Assembly: GCA_947631805.1 (NCBI GenBank)
Contig: CANRNA010000118.1
Span: 1 to 5,871, forward strand
Source of the DNA: an uncultured Oscillospiraceae bacterium
GTDB taxonomy: Bacteria; Bacillota; Clostridia; Oscillospirales; Oscillospiraceae
Direction: 5' to 3'
DNA length: 5,871 bases
Part shown: positions 1 to 5,871 of the stretch, one piece after another
Position numbering within the stretch: position 1 is the first letter of the stretch
How the letters are laid out: each line of letters starts with the position of its first letter
The notes under the pieces: generated by a model
Told to the model about the DNA's origin: nothing
The model's input: the letters and a program-made list of their open reading frames with translations, nothing else
Database searches by the model: none
Made by a program: the position numbers and the translations under genes

Positions 1-336
1 ACCGTCATCAGCTACGAGAGCCTGGGCATCGGGCGCATCATCTATCAGCTGCCCACCACCCTGTGCGAGATGTTCCTGGCGGAGGTGTTCAAAAAGAGCC
101 CCATCGAGAGCCTTGACCAGGAGACGCTCTACACCATCAACAAGTTCTTCGAGAACAACCTGAACGTGTCGGAGACCAGCCGGAAGCTGTTCGTCCACCG
201 GAACACCCTGGTGTACCGGCTGGAGAAGATCAAAAAGCTCACCGGTCTGGACCTGCGGGAGTTTGACCACGCCATCGTGTTCAAGGTGGCGCTGATGGTG
301 AAGCAATACCTGGATTCCCAGAACACCAGATACTGA
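1..336 (+). CDS. PucR/CdaR-type helix-turn-helix transcriptional regulator, C-terminal part (5' end outside window)
   Basis: The reading frame is open from the first base and gives 111 residues before TGA, so the start lies upstream of the window. The C-terminal half matches the PucR-type helix-turn-helix domain. A helical segment near residues 41-53 is followed by the DNA-binding core at about residues 55-80, with the typical VHRNTLVYRLEKI stretch (66-78), then LTGLDLREFDHAIVFKVAL. The visible N-terminal part (LGIGRIIYQLP, residues 8-18) resembles the end of the middle domain of CdaR-like proteins. Members of this family are transcription regulators, often of sugar diacid, purine or amino acid metabolism; the effector cannot be told from this fragment. 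It ends 25 bases before ftsE in the same direction, so co-transcription is possible, but no function in division is shown. I am confident of the family and not of the regulon. Confidence 0.85.
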   Translation, partial: TVISYESLGIGRIIYQLPTTLCEMFLAEVFKKSPIESLDQETLYTINKFFENNLNVSETSRKLFVHRNTLVYRLEKIKKLTGLDLREFDHAIVFKVALMVKQYLDSQNTRY

Positions 337-361
337 TATTCCTTCGGAGGACCCATTTTCT

Positions 362-1060
362 ATGGTCATATTTGAAAACGTATCCATGACCTACCCCGGG
401 GGGGACGCGCCCGCCATCGACAACATGAGCTTCGCCATCGACGACGGTGAGTTCGTGTTTCTGGTGGGCCCCTCGGGCAGCGGCAAGACGTCCATCATCA
501 AGCTCATCACCGGCGAGGTGATGGCCGGGAGCGGGAACCTGAACGTGAACGGCTTCGACCTGCGCCGCATCCGCCGGAGAAAGCTGCCTGCCCTGCGCCG
601 GACCATCGGCGTCATCTTCCAGGATTACCGCCTCATAGAGGACATGACCATCTATGACAACGTGGCCTTCGCCATGCACATCGTTGGCGCCCCCAACCGG
701 GATATCCGGCGGAGGGTGCCATACGTGCTGGACCTGGTGGGGCTCTCCGGGCGGGAGAAGCGCTATCCCCGGGAGGTCTCCGGCGGCGAACAGCAGCGGG
801 CGGCGGTGGCGCGGGCCATCGTGAACAGCCCCCGGCTGCTCATCGCCGACGAGCCCACCGGGAACCTGGACCCGGCCCGCAGCCTGGAGCTGATGCTCCT
901 CATGGACCGTATCAACGACAATGAGATGGGGACTACGGTCCTGGTGGTGACCCACGAGAAGGAGCTGGTCAACTCCTTCTCCAAGCGGGTGGTCGCCATC
1001 GACGAGGGACGGGTCATCTCCGACGGAATGGATGGGTATTACAGCTATGAGATCCAGTAA
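362..1060 (+). CDS. ftsE: Cell division ATP-binding protein FtsE
   Basis: This is the cytoplasmic ATPase of the FtsEX complex, which couples ATP hydrolysis to activation of cell wall hydrolases outside the membrane. The 232-residue length is usual for FtsE. All ABC motifs are intact: Walker A GPSGSGKT (36-43), Q-loop in FQDYR (86-90), signature VSGGEQQR (139-146), Walker B LLIADEP (159-165), D-loop GNLD (167-170) and H-loop His198. The GVIFQDYRLI stretch (83-92) is characteristic of FtsE rather than of other MacB-type ATPases, and the following ftsX gene confirms the assignment. The ATG at 362 is preceded by GGAGGA (346-351) with 10 bases between, a good ribosome binding site. The 3' end overlaps ftsX, which suggests translational coupling. 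A run of seven G lies at about 398-404, within codons for PGG. Confidence 0.97.
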   Translation: MVIFENVSMTYPGGDAPAIDNMSFAIDDGEFVFLVGPSGSGKTSIIKLITGEVMAGSGNLNVNGFDLRRIRRRKLPALRRTIGVIFQDYRLIEDMTIYDNVAFAMHIVGAPNRDIRRRVPYVLDLVGLSGREKRYPREVSGGEQQRAAVARAIVNSPRLLIADEPTGNLDPARSLELMLLMDRINDNEMGTTVLVVTHEKELVNSFSKRVVAIDEGRVISDGMDGYYSYEIQ

Positions 1061-1934
1061 GATCGGTTATTTGACAAAAGAGGGCTTCAAGAGCATCGTC
1101 ACCCACGGGTTCATGTCCTTCGCCTCCGTGACCATCATCGTGGCCTGCCTGGTCATCATGGGCAGCTTCACCCTGATCGCGGTGAATCTGGGGGGCATGC
1201 TGGACAAGCTGGAGGCGGAAAACGAGATCGTGGCCTTCGTGGAGGAGACCTTCCCCGAGGAGGAGGCCAGGGCCCTTCAGTCCCAGATCGAGTATCTGCC
1301 CAACGTCCGCTCCTGCCAGTTCGAGTCCCGCCAGCAGGCAAAGGAGGAGCTGGCCGCCAGCTATGACGACCAGTCCATGTTCCAGGACGTGCCCGACACG
1401 GCCTTCCGGGACCGGTACATCATCTATCTGGAGGACATCTCCCTGACAGAGCAGACCCAGGAGCAGCTCTATCAGATCATCGGCGTGGCCGAGGTCCGGG
1501 CCCACTTGCAGGTGGCGGAGAGCTTCGTTGCCGTGCGCAACGCCGTCAGCGCCGTGAGCCTGATACTGGTGGTGGTGCTGGTGGTGGTGAGCGTGTTCGT
1601 CATGTCCAACACCGTGAAGCTGGCGTCCTTCAGCCGCCGGGACGAGATAGCCATCATGAAGATGGTGGGCGCCTCCAACTGGTTCATCCGCTTCCCCTTC
1701 GTGGTGGAGGGACTGATGCTGGGCCTGCTGGGAGGACTGCTTGCCTTTGTCCTGCAGTGGGGCATATACGACGTGGTGGCCAACCGGATCATGGGCAGCC
1801 TGATCGGCAGCCTGATACCGGTGATACCCTTTGCCACCTTCAGCGCCGTGGTGCTGCTGATATATCTGGGCGTGGGCCTGGCCGTGGGCATCTTCGGCAG
1901 CTCCATCGCCATCCGCAACTACCTCCAGGTCTGA
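1047..1934 (+). CDS. ftsX: Cell division protein FtsX (permease-like partner of FtsE)
   Basis: FtsX is the membrane subunit of the FtsEX complex; its large first extracellular loop contacts the hydrolase or its coiled-coil adaptor. From the ATG at 1047 the protein has 295 residues, as expected. It has the four-helix FtsX layout: TM1 about 24-48, an extracellular loop about 49-160, TM2 about 167-188, TM3 about 219-240 and TM4 about 261-285. The stretch after TM2 (RRDEIAIMKMVGAS, 197-210) is the conserved cytoplasmic FtsX/MacB motif. An in-frame ATG at 1032 would add five residues (MGITA). I prefer 1047 because MRSSKIGYLTKEGF matches the usual start of clostridial FtsX and GGATGGG (1030-1036) sits ten bases upstream. 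With that start, the gene overlaps ftsE by 14 bases (1047-1060). The start choice is less certain than the identity. Confidence 0.95.
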   Translation: MRSSKIGYLTKEGFKSIVTHGFMSFASVTIIVACLVIMGSFTLIAVNLGGMLDKLEAENEIVAFVEETFPEEEARALQSQIEYLPNVRSCQFESRQQAKEELAASYDDQSMFQDVPDTAFRDRYIIYLEDISLTEQTQEQLYQIIGVAEVRAHLQVAESFVAVRNAVSAVSLILVVVLVVVSVFVMSNTVKLASFSRRDEIAIMKMVGASNWFIRFPFVVEGLMLGLLGGLLAFVLQWGIYDVVANRIMGSLIGSLIPVIPFATFSAVVLLIYLGVGLAVGIFGSSIAIRNYLQV

Positions 1935-1962
1935 CACCGAGAGAGCATCAAGAGGAAAGTCA

Positions 1963-3243
1963 ATGAAAAAGCGCAAAGCATTTATTTCGGCTGTCTGCAT
2001 CCTTCTGGCGCTGATCATGATCCTGTCCATCACCGTCATGGTCATCGCCCCCTCCGCTTACGCGGCCACCAGCGATGAGATACAGGACGAGATAGACGAC
2101 CTGAACAGCCGCAAGAGCGAGATACAGGGCCGGATGAACTCCATTCAGGCGGAAATAGACAGTCTGGACTATGAACAGGGCAACGCCCTGGAGAAAAAGG
2201 AGCGGCTGGACAGGAAAAACGAGCTGGCCCAGCAGGAGCTCCAGGTCATCAACGAGGAGATCGCCATCATCGACGGCCTCATCGCCAACATCCAGTCCGA
2301 CCTGGCGAAGGCCAGGGAGGAGGAGGCCTATCAGCGGGAGCGCTGGTACAGCCGCCTGCGGGCCATGGAGGAGGGCTCGGATATAGACTATATCCAGGTC
2401 ATCTTCGAGGCCACCAGCTTTTCCGATCTGCTCACCCGTCTGGACCTGGTCAACGAGGTCATGACCTACGACGAGCAGCTGGAGCAGCAGTACATAGAGG
2501 CCCGCCAGAACGTGGAGGAGCTGGAGGCCGAGGCGGAGCAAATGTTCCAGGAGAACGAGCAGCGCCGCCAGGAGCAGGAGCAAAAGCGCGTCCAGCTGGA
2601 GACCGACATCGCCGCTGCCTGCCAGATCATCCAGCAGATGCAGACCAATATAGACGATTACAACGAGGTCCTGGAGCAGGAGAAGCAGACCCAGGAGGAG
2701 ATAACCGCGCTGATCGTCCAGAAGGAAAAGGAGCTGGCGAAGGCCCGGGCGGAGGAGGAAGCCGCCCGCCTGGCGGCCCTGGCCGCCCAGCAGGCCGCCC
2801 AGGGCGGCGGCGCGGGCGTGGTGGCCCCCGCCGGTACCGGCACCTGGATGATATGGCCCAGCTACACCAGAGTCATCAACTCCTATTACGGCATGCGCAC
2901 TGACCCGGTCAGCGGCCGGATATACCGGCTCCACGCCGGGGTGGACATCAACTCCGCTTATGGCACCAACATCTGGGCCGCCGCCGGTGGCACGGTCATC
3001 CTGGCCGGGCGGAACGGCGGTTACGGCAACTGTGTGATGATAAACCACGGAAACGGATATACTACCCTGTACGGCCACATGTCCTCCATCGCTGTGAGCT
3101 ATGGGCAGACGGTGAGCCAGGGGCAGGTCATCGGCTACGTGGGCTCCACCGGCAACTCCACGGGCCCCCACCTGCATTTCGAGGTCCGGGCCAGCGCCAC
3201 CGGCGCGACCATGAATCCCCTCAGCTTTTCCTATTACTATTGA
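1963..3243 (+). CDS. Secreted coiled-coil M23 (LytM-type) peptidoglycan endopeptidase, likely FtsEX-controlled
   Basis: The 426-residue protein begins with a signal peptide: a basic start (MKKRK), a hydrophobic core at 8-29 and a likely cleavage after SAYA (34). Residues about 37-270 form a long, highly charged coiled coil rich in Glu and Gln. Inside it lies a segment, RWYSRLRAMEEG (127-138) and SFSDLLTRLDLV (152-163), that resembles the hinge region of PcsB/CwlO/EnvC coiled-coil domains. An Ala- and Gly-rich linker (about 261-293) leads to an M23 domain at about 300-420. The zinc ligands His324 and Asp328 (HAGVD) and His405 (HLHFE), and the catalytic histidines His372 (YGHMS) and His403, are all present, so it should cleave peptide cross-links in peptidoglycan. 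It follows ftsX by 28 bases and has a Shine-Dalgarno AGAGGA (1951-1956). Control by FtsEX is inferred from architecture and gene order. The enzyme class is secure; the exact bond cleaved is not. Confidence 0.93.
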   Translation: MKKRKAFISAVCILLALIMILSITVMVIAPSAYAATSDEIQDEIDDLNSRKSEIQGRMNSIQAEIDSLDYEQGNALEKKERLDRKNELAQQELQVINEEIAIIDGLIANIQSDLAKAREEEAYQRERWYSRLRAMEEGSDIDYIQVIFEATSFSDLLTRLDLVNEVMTYDEQLEQQYIEARQNVEELEAEAEQMFQENEQRRQEQEQKRVQLETDIAAACQIIQQMQTNIDDYNEVLEQEKQTQEEITALIVQKEKELAKARAEEEAARLAALAAQQAAQGGGAGVVAPAGTGTWMIWPSYTRVINSYYGMRTDPVSGRIYRLHAGVDINSAYGTNIWAAAGGTVILAGRNGGYGNCVMINHGNGYTTLYGHMSSIAVSYGQTVSQGQVIGYVGSTGNSTGPHLHFEVRASATGATMNPLSFSYYY

Positions 3244-3260
3244 CGATTTTGATTCTACGG

Positions 3261-3289
3261 ACCGGGCGACCGACGTCGCCCGGTTTTTT
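3261..3289 (+). terminator. Rho-independent terminator after the M23 peptidase gene
   Basis: A perfect 10-bp inverted repeat, ACCGGGCGAC (3261-3270) and GTCGCCCGGT (3275-3284), encloses a CGAC loop and is followed by a run of six T (3284-3289). The stem is very GC-rich and should be stable. It begins 17 bases after the stop codon of the M23 gene. On the opposite strand no T-run follows the hairpin, so it should work only for + strand transcription. It sits only 11 bases before the GTG start of the next gene, so it separates or attenuates expression of the S41 peptidase relative to ftsEX and the M23 gene. Confidence 0.9.
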
Positions 3290-3295
3290 AAGAGG
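3290..3295 (+). promoter_or_regulatory. Ribosome binding site for the S41 peptidase (supports the GTG start)
   Basis: AAGAGG lies five bases before the GTG at 3301, directly after the T-run of the terminator. The next candidate start, ATG at 3325, has no purine-rich sequence at a suitable distance, so this site favours GTG. Confidence 0.65.
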
Positions 3296-3300
3296 ATGCC

Positions 3301-4482
3301 GTGAGAAAGTTTTCCCATAACAAAATGCTCATCAGGGGGGCCCTGTGCGCCTTGGGCGGCGCGCTGGTCACCCTTGTCATCCTGCTGCTGGGCTTCGGCG
3401 GCCCCAGGGGTTTCGCCCGGGCGGCCAAGTTCGCCTCCGTGCTGCGCATCATCCGCACCCAGTTCGTGGGGGACTACGACCTGGACGAGGTGACGGACGC
3501 GGCGCTGGCCGGGGCGGTGGGGATACTGGACGACAACTGGAGCTATTACATGGACGCGGAGACATATTCCGCCTATCAGGACAGCTCCGCCAACCGCTAT
3601 CAGGGCATCGGCGTCACCATCATGGCCGACGAGCAGACCGGGGGCTTTCTCATCACCGCCATCAACAAGGACGGCCCGGCCCAGCAGGCGGGGCTGGTGG
3701 TGGGGGACATCATCCTGGGGGTGGACGGCATCTCTGTCCAGGGGGGCACCTCGGACGATCTGCGGGCGCTCATCCAGGCCGATTACGGCCGGGAGGCGTT
3801 CGTCACCGTGCAGCGCGCCACCGGCGAGCGGTGGGACGTGTACGTGTCCTGCCAGGAGGTGTACACCGACCCGGTCTCCAGTGAGATGCTGGAGGGCCAT
3901 ATAGGCTATATCGCCATCAGCAATTTCCGCCAGGGGGCGGGAACGGAGGCCGCCGCGGCCGTGAACGAGCTGCTTGAGCAGGGGGCGGACAGCTTCGTGT
4001 TCGACGTGCGCTCCGACCCCGGGGGGCTTGTCAGCGAGATGGTGGAGCTGCTGGACCGGCTGCTGCCGGAGGGGGAGCTGTTCATCCAGACCGATAAGCA
4101 CGGCCACGAGTCGGCGGAGATGTCCGACGCAAGGTGCGTGGAGATGCCCATGGCGGTGGTGGTCAACGCCGAAAGCTACAGCGCGGCGGAGTTTTTCGCC
4201 GCGGCCCTGCACGATTATGACTGGGCCGTCACCGTGGGCCAGCCCACCACGGGCAAGGCCCGCAGCCAGGTGACCTACGCCCTGTGGGACGGCAGCGCGG
4301 TGCACATCTCCAAATACTCCTACCTCACCCCCAGCAGGACCGATCTGTACGAGGCGGGGGGACTGGTCCCGGATGTGGAGGCGGCTCTCAGCGACGAGGA
4401 GACGGCCCTTTATCAGACCGGGTGGCTGGAGCCGGAGGACGACCCCCAGATACAGGCGGCTATCCGGGCTCTGGGCGCTTGA
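3301..4482 (+). CDS. S41 family C-terminal processing peptidase (CtpA/CtpB type)
   Basis: This is a membrane-anchored serine protease of the tail-specific family, acting outside the cytoplasmic membrane. The 393 residues show an N-terminal hydrophobic segment (about 11-33), used as an anchor or as a signal peptide with a possible site at ARA (39-41). A short helical region with YYMDAETY (82-89) leads to a PDZ domain (about 100-175, with GIGVTI and GPAQQAGLVVGDIILGVDG). The S41 core holds DVRSDPGG (235-242), the nucleophile Ser294 in NAESYSAAE, Lys319 in PTTGK, and Gln323. The 25-residue Ser-Lys spacing and the Gln four residues later match the triad known in Bacillus subtilis CtpB, so the enzyme should be active. 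It starts at GTG 3301. It follows the terminator of the M23 gene and has no obvious promoter of its own. In B. subtilis, ctpB also lies near ftsEX. The substrate is unknown; the neighbouring wall hydrolase is a candidate. Confidence 0.93.
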   Translation: MRKFSHNKMLIRGALCALGGALVTLVILLLGFGGPRGFARAAKFASVLRIIRTQFVGDYDLDEVTDAALAGAVGILDDNWSYYMDAETYSAYQDSSANRYQGIGVTIMADEQTGGFLITAINKDGPAQQAGLVVGDIILGVDGISVQGGTSDDLRALIQADYGREAFVTVQRATGERWDVYVSCQEVYTDPVSSEMLEGHIGYIAISNFRQGAGTEAAAAVNELLEQGADSFVFDVRSDPGGLVSEMVELLDRLLPEGELFIQTDKHGHESAEMSDARCVEMPMAVVVNAESYSAAEFFAAALHDYDWAVTVGQPTTGKARSQVTYALWDGSAVHISKYSYLTPSRTDLYEAGGLVPDVEAALSDEETALYQTGWLEPEDDPQIQAAIRALGA

Positions 4483-4507
4483 CAGGAAGGGTAAGGATAA
4501 CTATAAT
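4479..4507 (+). promoter_or_regulatory. Consensus SigA-type promoter for greA-lysS
   Basis: The -35 box TTGACA (4479-4484) and the -10 box TATAAT (4502-4507) both match consensus exactly and are separated by the optimal 17 bases. The expected transcription start is near 4513-4515, giving a greA leader of about 50 bases. The -35 box overlaps the TGA stop of the upstream S41 gene (4480-4482). No AT-rich UP element is seen upstream. No terminator separates the S41 gene from greA, so read-through could add to transcription from this promoter. Confidence 0.9.
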
Positions 4508-4552
4508 GAATTGTTCCGATATAGGACATTCCCATAAATCATCATCATGACC

Positions 4553-4558
4553 GGAGGT
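4553..4558 (+). promoter_or_regulatory. Ribosome binding site deciding the greA start
   Basis: GGAGGT lies six bases before the ATG at 4565. It falls inside the extra coding sequence that a start at the upstream in-frame ATG (4547) would need, so it argues for 4565. That earlier ATG has no purine-rich site in front of it. Confidence 0.85.
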
Positions 4559-4564
4559 ATAGGC

Positions 4565-5038
4565 ATGGCGGACACAAAATACAGAATGAGCCGGGAGCGG
4601 TATGACGAGATAGCCAAGGAACTGGATTATCTCCAGACCGTCCGGGAAAAAGAGGTCTCTGAGCTGATCAAGGAGGCCAGGAGCTACGGCGACCTGTCGG
4701 AAAACAGCGAGTACGACGAGGCCAAGACCGAGCAGGGCAAGCTGTATTCCAAGATCGCCGAGTACAAGAACCTGCTGGAGAACGCCGAGATCGTGGAGCA
4801 CACCACCCGCGCCGGGGTCATCGGCATCGGCAGCCGGGTGACCGTGCTGGACGTGGAGCTGGGAGAGCAGACCGAGTATCAGATCGTGGGCAGCCAGGAG
4901 GCCAACCCCATGAACGGCCGCATCTCCGACGACTCCCCCTTCGGCAAGGGCCTGATAGGCCACAAGATCGGCGAGACCGTCACCGTGGAGGCCCCCGCCG
5001 GGGAGCTCCAATTCGAGATACTGAACGTCACGTTTTGA
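4565..5038 (+). CDS. greA: Transcription elongation factor GreA
   Basis: GreA enters the secondary channel of stalled, backtracked RNA polymerase and stimulates cleavage of the 3' end of the transcript so that elongation can resume. From ATG 4565 the protein has 157 residues, the standard GreA length. The N-terminal antiparallel coiled coil (about 8-75) carries the family signature GDLSENSEYDEAK (42-54) at its tip; Asp43 and Glu46 correspond to the acidic residues (Asp41 and Glu44 in Escherichia coli) that hold the catalytic metal in the polymerase. The C-terminal globular domain (about 80-157) holds the second signature, SPFGKGLIGHKIGETV. The gene is transcribed from the consensus promoter just upstream and is followed after 24 bases by lysS, a common pairing in Clostridia. 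Nothing is unusual in the protein itself. Confidence 0.97.
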   Translation: MADTKYRMSRERYDEIAKELDYLQTVREKEVSELIKEARSYGDLSENSEYDEAKTEQGKLYSKIAEYKNLLENAEIVEHTTRAGVIGIGSRVTVLDVELGEQTEYQIVGSQEANPMNGRISDDSPFGKGLIGHKIGETVTVEAPAGELQFEILNVTF

Positions 5039-5062
5039 CACGTTAGAAAGGAAGAGAGAGAC

Positions 5063-5871
5063 ATGTTCCAATACGCGCCGGGGTATCGGGCGGAGCCGGA
5101 GGGCCTGTCCGACGAGATGCGTGTGCGCCGGGAGAAGCTGTACAAGCTCCAGGACGCCGGACACGACCCCTACCAGATCACCAAATTCACCCGCAGCCAT
5201 TTCTCCCAGCAGATAAAGGACGACTATGATGCCCTGGAGGAGAAGGACGTGCAGGTGGCCGGGCGCATCATGGCAAAGCGCGTCCAGGGCAAGGCGGGCT
5301 TCATGGACCTGCAGGACGACCGGGGCCGCATCCAGCTGTACGTGAGCGTCAACGAGCTGGGGCCGGAGGGCCTGGCCGAGCTGAAGACCTGGGACGTTGG
5401 GGACATTGTGGGGGCCACGGGCTTTGTGTTCAAAACCCGCACGGAGGCCATCTCCGTCCACGTAAAGGAGATACGCCTTCTGTCCAAGAGCCTCCGGCCT
5501 CTCCCGGAGAAATACCACGGCCTGACCGACACCGACCAGCGCTATCGCCGCCGGTATGTGGACCTGATCATGAACCCGGAGTCCCGCCGGGTGTTCGAGC
5601 TGCGGACCCGGTTCATCAGCCACGTCCGCCGGTATCTGGACCAGCGGGGCTATCTGGAGGTGGAGACCCCGGTGCTGGGCACCATCCAGGGGGGCGCCAC
5701 CGCCCGGCCCTTCATCACCCACCACAATACCTTGGACCTGGATATGTACATGCGCATCGCCACGGAGCTGAACCTGAAGCGGCTCATCGTGGGGGGCATG
5801 GAGCGGGTGTATGAGATCGGCCGCATCTTCCGCAACGAGGGCATGGACACCAAGCACAACCCGGAGTTCAC
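5063..5871 (+). CDS. lysS: Lysyl-tRNA synthetase, class II, N-terminal part (3' end outside window)
   Basis: This enzyme charges tRNA-Lys with lysine in the cytoplasm. The window holds 269 codons of an expected total near 500. A helical N-terminus (RVRREKLYKLQDAG, about 20-33) leads into the OB-fold anticodon-binding domain (about 62-140, with VAGRIMAKR and GRIQLYV). The linker LLSKSLRPLPEKYHGL is typical of LysS. The catalytic domain opens with RYRRRYVDLI and the class II motif 1 region GYLEVETPVL, then GGATARPFITHHN, which LysS shares. Motif 2 follows: YEIGRIFRNEGMD with HNPEFT at the window edge. The ATG at 5063 is preceded by AAGGAAG (5048-5054) with eight bases between. It is likely co-transcribed with greA from the promoter at 4479. 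No frameshift or missing motif is seen in the visible part. Confidence 0.97.
   Translation, partial: MFQYAPGYRAEPEGLSDEMRVRREKLYKLQDAGHDPYQITKFTRSHFSQQIKDDYDALEEKDVQVAGRIMAKRVQGKAGFMDLQDDRGRIQLYVSVNELGPEGLAELKTWDVGDIVGATGFVFKTRTEAISVHVKEIRLLSKSLRPLPEKYHGLTDTDQRYRRRYVDLIMNPESRRVFELRTRFISHVRRYLDQRGYLEVETPVLGTIQGGATARPFITHHNTLDLDMYMRIATELNLKRLIVGGMERVYEIGRIFRNEGMDTKHNPEF

Noticed and set aside
113..135. TTGACC in the regulator gene as a promoter for ftsE
   Set aside because: The nearest -10-like sequence (TACACC) is only 11 bases away, too short a spacer, and the site lies more than 200 bases before ftsE.
2379..2395. Perfect inverted repeat GGATATA-GAC-TATATCC inside the M23 gene
   Set aside because: Short, AT-rich and wholly within codons for SDIDYIQ. 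No T-run follows and no second copy was seen, so it is probably chance.
3899..3911. ATATAG-G-CTATAT palindrome inside the S41 gene
   Set aside because: It encodes part of the conserved GYIAI strand and has six-base arms only. No regulatory context is visible.
1960..4305. A stop-free minus-strand frame of about 780 codons across the M23 and S41 genes
   Set aside because: It lies opposite two clear genes and runs through the terminator. The product is low-complexity and His/Leu/Gly-rich with no recognisable domain, as expected from the high GC at third codon positions.
4506..4550. Possible 14-residue leader peptide (MNCSDIGHSHKSSS) before greA
   Set aside because: Its ATG overlaps the -10 box and lies upstream of the predicted transcription start, so it should not be on the greA mRNA. 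It has no ribosome binding site.
5035..5063. TTGACA at the end of greA as a -35 box for a lysS promoter
   Set aside because: No TATAAT-like sequence occurs 16-18 bases downstream; that stretch is the purine-rich ribosome binding site of lysS. The match arises from the TGA stop context.
4460..5857. A stop-free minus-strand frame of about 465 codons opposite greA and lysS
   Set aside because: Same cause: it mirrors two well-identified genes, spans the greA promoter, and shows no domain or upstream ribosome binding site.

Overview
This window looks like core chromosome from a GC-rich member of the Clostridia, probably the Oscillospiraceae/Ruminococcaceae group. That is inferred from the roughly 60%-plus GC (by eye), the gene order, the Gram-positive Shine-Dalgarno sequences and the style of the proteins; no species can be named. 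All seven genes lie on the + strand and are tightly packed. There is no gap over about 85 bases, and no mobile element, RNA gene or CRISPR array is visible.

Positions 1-336 hold the 3' end of a PucR/CdaR-type helix-turn-helix regulator. Positions 362-3243 hold a cell-division and cell-wall module: ftsE (ABC ATPase), ftsX (its membrane partner, overlapping ftsE by 14 bases) and a secreted coiled-coil M23 (LytM-type) peptidase. FtsEX is known in several bacteria to transmit ATP hydrolysis across the membrane to a coiled-coil-tethered peptidoglycan hydrolase or hydrolase activator. The gene order and protein architecture suggest this M23 protein is that partner. Its catalytic residues are all present, so it is probably an enzyme itself rather than an EnvC-like activator.

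A strong intrinsic terminator (3261-3289) follows the M23 gene. After it comes an S41 C-terminal processing peptidase (3301-4482) with a membrane anchor, a PDZ domain and an intact Ser-Lys-Gln triad. Proteases of this family control wall hydrolases in other bacteria, so a regulatory link to the M23 protein is plausible but unproven.

A SigA-type promoter matching consensus exactly (TTGACA, 17-bp spacer, TATAAT; 4479-4507) overlaps the stop codon of the S41 gene. It starts a separate housekeeping unit: greA (transcript cleavage factor, 4565-5038), then lysS (class II lysyl-tRNA synthetase, from 5063), which is cut by the window edge. I see no wholly undescribed system. The most interesting points are the FtsEX-M23-S41 arrangement, the terminator inside it, and the perfect greA promoter.
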